From contig CALJOM010000006.1 in NCBI GenBank assembly GCA_937981765.1, forward strand, positions 186,001 to 250,000: DNA of 64,000 nt, given 5' to 3'. The first letter of the stretch is position 1. Each line of letters begins with the position of its first letter. The position numbers were made by a program, and so were the translations under genes. Origin of the DNA: an uncultured Bacteroidales bacterium (GTDB lineage Bacteria > Bacteroidota > Bacteroidia > Bacteroidales > Salinivirgaceae). The notes beneath the pieces were generated by a model that had not been told where the DNA came from, searched no databases, and worked only from the letters and a program-made list of their open reading frames with translations. This document shows, piece by piece, positions 62,152 to 64,000 of this stretch.

Positions 62152-64000
62152 TTATTCAATGCGAATCAGCGGCATATTTAGTATTTCTCCGGTAGTTAGA
62201 TAGAGTCGTAAGAAATACATGCCGTGACCGAGGGTCCCGGGTTCGAGAGTATGTTCAGCGTTGGATTCTACTTTTTGGTCGTAGAATACTTTACCATCGA
62301 CGTTGGTGAGGACGGCACGGGTTACTCGTGTTGCATTTTTGATCTTGATTGACGATACAAATGGGTTAGGTGTAACCATAATTTGTTCGCTAAGATTGTC
62401 GACACCAACAATCGGTGTGAATTGTGCTATCACGTTAAGGTCACTTGTAAGGGTTTCTGTTAATGTTGATGCGTTGCCTTGTATATCGCCTTGCCACTGG
62501 TTGAACTGCCAGCCATTGGCCGCAATAGCTTCAAATACTACACTGCTGTTGGCATCAAGAACTATTGGAGTGGTATAAAGTTGATTGTTAACTTTTACCG
62601 TTCCTTGCCCCTGAATATCCACGGTTACAGTGTATTGACGAATGAAGGTTGCGGTAATGTTTTTATCTCCATCCATTGTGAAGGTTTCTACGGTGTTGGA
62701 GGATTGAATATTGCCGCTATATCCGCCAAAACGATAGTTAGTTTCCGGAATTGCCTGTAGTTGAACGGTTTGTCCTGCATCAAGCAGCATGGGTTGAGTG
62801 TAGTTGGTGCCGTTTACCAGAACACTTCCTGCTCCAACTATATCAATCGTCAACAAGTATTGGTGTAGTGCAAAATTGGCCGTGATTTCAAAATTCTGAT
62901 CTATGGTCAGAGTTAAAGTGGTTTCGCTGCTCGTAACATCTCCTGTCCAACCGTTGAATACCCAATTGCTGGCCGGGAAAGCTTCAATAAGAACTGTTGA
63001 TCCGTAGTTGAACTGCAATGGGGCCGTATACAGCACATCGTTAACTTTTACAATACCATTTCCTTGGGTGTTAATGGTAAGATTGTAGGTATTAATCTGG
63101 AAGTTAGCCGCGATGCTCTTATTGCTGTTCATTGTGAAGGTAAAGGGGTTTTGCGTTGAGCTTTCATCGCCGCTCCAACCGGTGAAGTGCCATCCGGTAG
63201 TTGCCACAGCTTCAATGGTTACCTGGCTGTTTTCAACAATCTGAACTGGGCCGTTGTAGTCATTGCCATTTACCAGAATATTCCCTTCTCCTTGTGTTGA
63301 TAAGGTTAAGGTGAAGAATTGTGCAAAATTGGCAGTTGCTGTGATGTTTTGATTCATTGTTACAGTAACTATAGACTGATTTCCGGTAATATCGCCTGTC
63401 CAGTTATTGAATATCCAACCGGAGTTGGGAACTGCCTGGAGGATTATTTGTGTGCCTGCATTGTAGGTTTGGGGAGCTGAATATGCAACGCCATTTACCA
63501 GAACTGAACCTTGTCCACTGGTTTGTAAAGTTAGGGTGAACTGCTGGATAAAGGTTGCTGTAATGGTTTTGTCTGCATTCATGGTAACCGTAATAGTTGC
63601 GTTTGTTGAAACTATATCTCCGCTCCATCCCTGGAATATCCATGAGGTTTGTGGGGTGGCGGCTAGAGTTAGTTCGGTATTCACATCAACGGTTACGGGG
63701 GTGGTGTAAACAGTTCCGTTTATAGTTATGGTCCCTTGTCCAACCTTAGTAAGCGATAACGTAAATTGTTGGATGAACGTTGCCGTTACAAACCGGTTGT
63801 TGTTCATGGTAAGGGTTACTGTGGTATTGGTTGAGTTTATATCACCGCTCCAGTTATCGAAACGCCAGCCGGAGGCAGGTAGAGCTTCGAGAGCTACAAC
63901 GGTACCGATGTCGAATGTCAATGGTGCGGTATATTCAGCGCCGTTCACTTTGAGTGTCCCGTTACCCACTTTGTTAAGTGTAAGTGTGAACTGTTGTATG
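62152..64000 (-). CDS. InlB-type repeat surface protein with T9SS sorting domain, 5' part cut by window edge
   Basis: The frame is open to base 64000, so at least 616 residues of a longer protein. Seven tandem repeats of about 70-75 residues are visible, each with 'G.GtvlVNg..Y..P......g..V.L.A.p..GW.F..WsGDi......t.TM..nk.itAtF' (divergent InlB B-repeat / Flg_new_2 family). The last 80 residues form a type A T9SS sorting domain (VTPNPFVSSIKIKN, YFLRLYLTTGEI). It is secreted across the outer membrane and attached to the surface. The GTG at 63967-63969 is only an in-frame codon, not the start. Confidence 0.85.
   Translation of the reverse strand, partial: IQQFTLTLNKVGNGTLKVNGAEYTAPLTFDIGTVVALEALPASGWRFDNWSGDINSTNTTVTLTMNNNRFVTATFIQQFTLSLTKVGQGTITINGTVYTTPVTVDVNTELTLAATPQTSWIFQGWSGDIVSTNATITVTMNADKTITATFIQQFTLTLQTSGQGSVLVNGVAYSAPQTYNAGTQIILQAVPNSGWIFNNWTGDITGNQSIVTVTMNQNITATANFAQFFTLTLSTQGEGNILVNGNDYNGPVQIVENSQVTIEAVATTGWHFTGWSGDESSTQNPFTFTMNSNKSIAANFQINTYNLTINTQGNGIVKVNDVLYTAPLQFNYGSTVLIEAFPASNWVFNGWTGDVTSSETTLTLTIDQNFEITANFALHQYLLTIDIVGAGSVLVNGTNYTQPMLLDAGQTVQLQAIPETNYRFGGYSGNIQSSNTVETFTMDGDKNITATFIRQYTVTVDIQGQGTVKVNNQLYTTPIVLDANSSVVFEAIAANGWQFNQWQGDIQGNASTLTETLTSDLNVIAQFTPIVGVDNLSEQIMVTPNPFVSSIKIKNATRVTRAVLTNVDGKVFYDQKVESNAEHTLEPGTLGHGMYFLRLYLTTGEILNMPLIRIE

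Noticed and set aside
62152..64000. CRISPR-like direct repeats
   Set aside because: Periodicity of about 220 bases, open reading frame throughout and degenerate repeat copies show they are protein repeats.

Overview
This window is a chromosomal stretch from a member of the Bacteroidota, most likely a Bacteroidales or Marinilabiliales-type anaerobe or microaerophile. The evidence is: type A Por-secretion (T9SS) C-terminal sorting domains on two large extracellular proteins; Bacteroidota-specific protein forms (fused DAHP synthase/chorismate mutase, long IspG, S46 dipeptidyl-peptidase, SiaB/SiaC homologues, propeller/Y_Y_Y sensor kinase with LytTR regulator, DUF2807, DUF3857); AT-rich leaders without Shine-Dalgarno sequences; and recurring TAnnTTTG-like -7 promoter elements. 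I see no phage, insertion sequence, CRISPR array or rRNA.

Layout. 1-744: partial dGTPase. 985-2025: membrane-anchored EEP-family hydrolase behind a perfect inverted repeat. 2217-12087: the most striking block, a co-directional run of tandem CheR genes (the second degenerate), a CheB methylesterase without receiver, a membrane GAF protein, a membrane GAF/PAS/SpoIIE phosphatase, a SiaB-type kinase, a SiaC-type phosphoprotein and a 1051-residue TerB/FHA-like/ABC-2 transporter fusion. It combines chemotaxis-style methylation enzymes with a SpoIIE/SiaB/SiaC partner switch, with no chemoreceptor, CheA or diguanylate cyclase in the window. 12124-15598: lipoprotein, small secreted protein, HemW, secreted rhodanese, single-domain response regulator. 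15617-22168: minus-strand genes for RsmA, DPP11-like peptidase, Maf, UbiA prenyltransferase, KdsC-like phosphatase, DUF2520 and DUF2807 proteins. 22328-26930: LytTR regulator plus a huge propeller sensor kinase.

26982-35887: glutathione peroxidase, PpiD-like foldase, exported C1 (bleomycin hydrolase-like) peptidase, and a plus-strand run containing an active DUF3857/transglutaminase protein beside a catalytically dead relative. 35945-45834: peroxiredoxin, ABC-F ATPase, folate/thymidylate/aromatic genes (thyA, folA, DAHPS-CM), dtd, MazG-like protein, groES-groEL and a YugP-type zinc protease. 45882-56300: hypothetical membrane protein, gcvP, TlpA-like thioredoxin, pyruvate kinase, IspG, Tex, tRNA-Ser(GCT) and tRNA-Pro(TGG).

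56457-64000 is the most accessory part: a delta-60 repeat T9SS protein broken by a frameshift, a radical SAM/SPASM protein, a secreted orphan, a small exported-protein gene carrying two apparent frameshifts, and the 3' part of an InlB-type repeat T9SS protein that runs off the right edge. Decayed or mis-sequenced genes cluster between about 58.9 and 61.8 kb.
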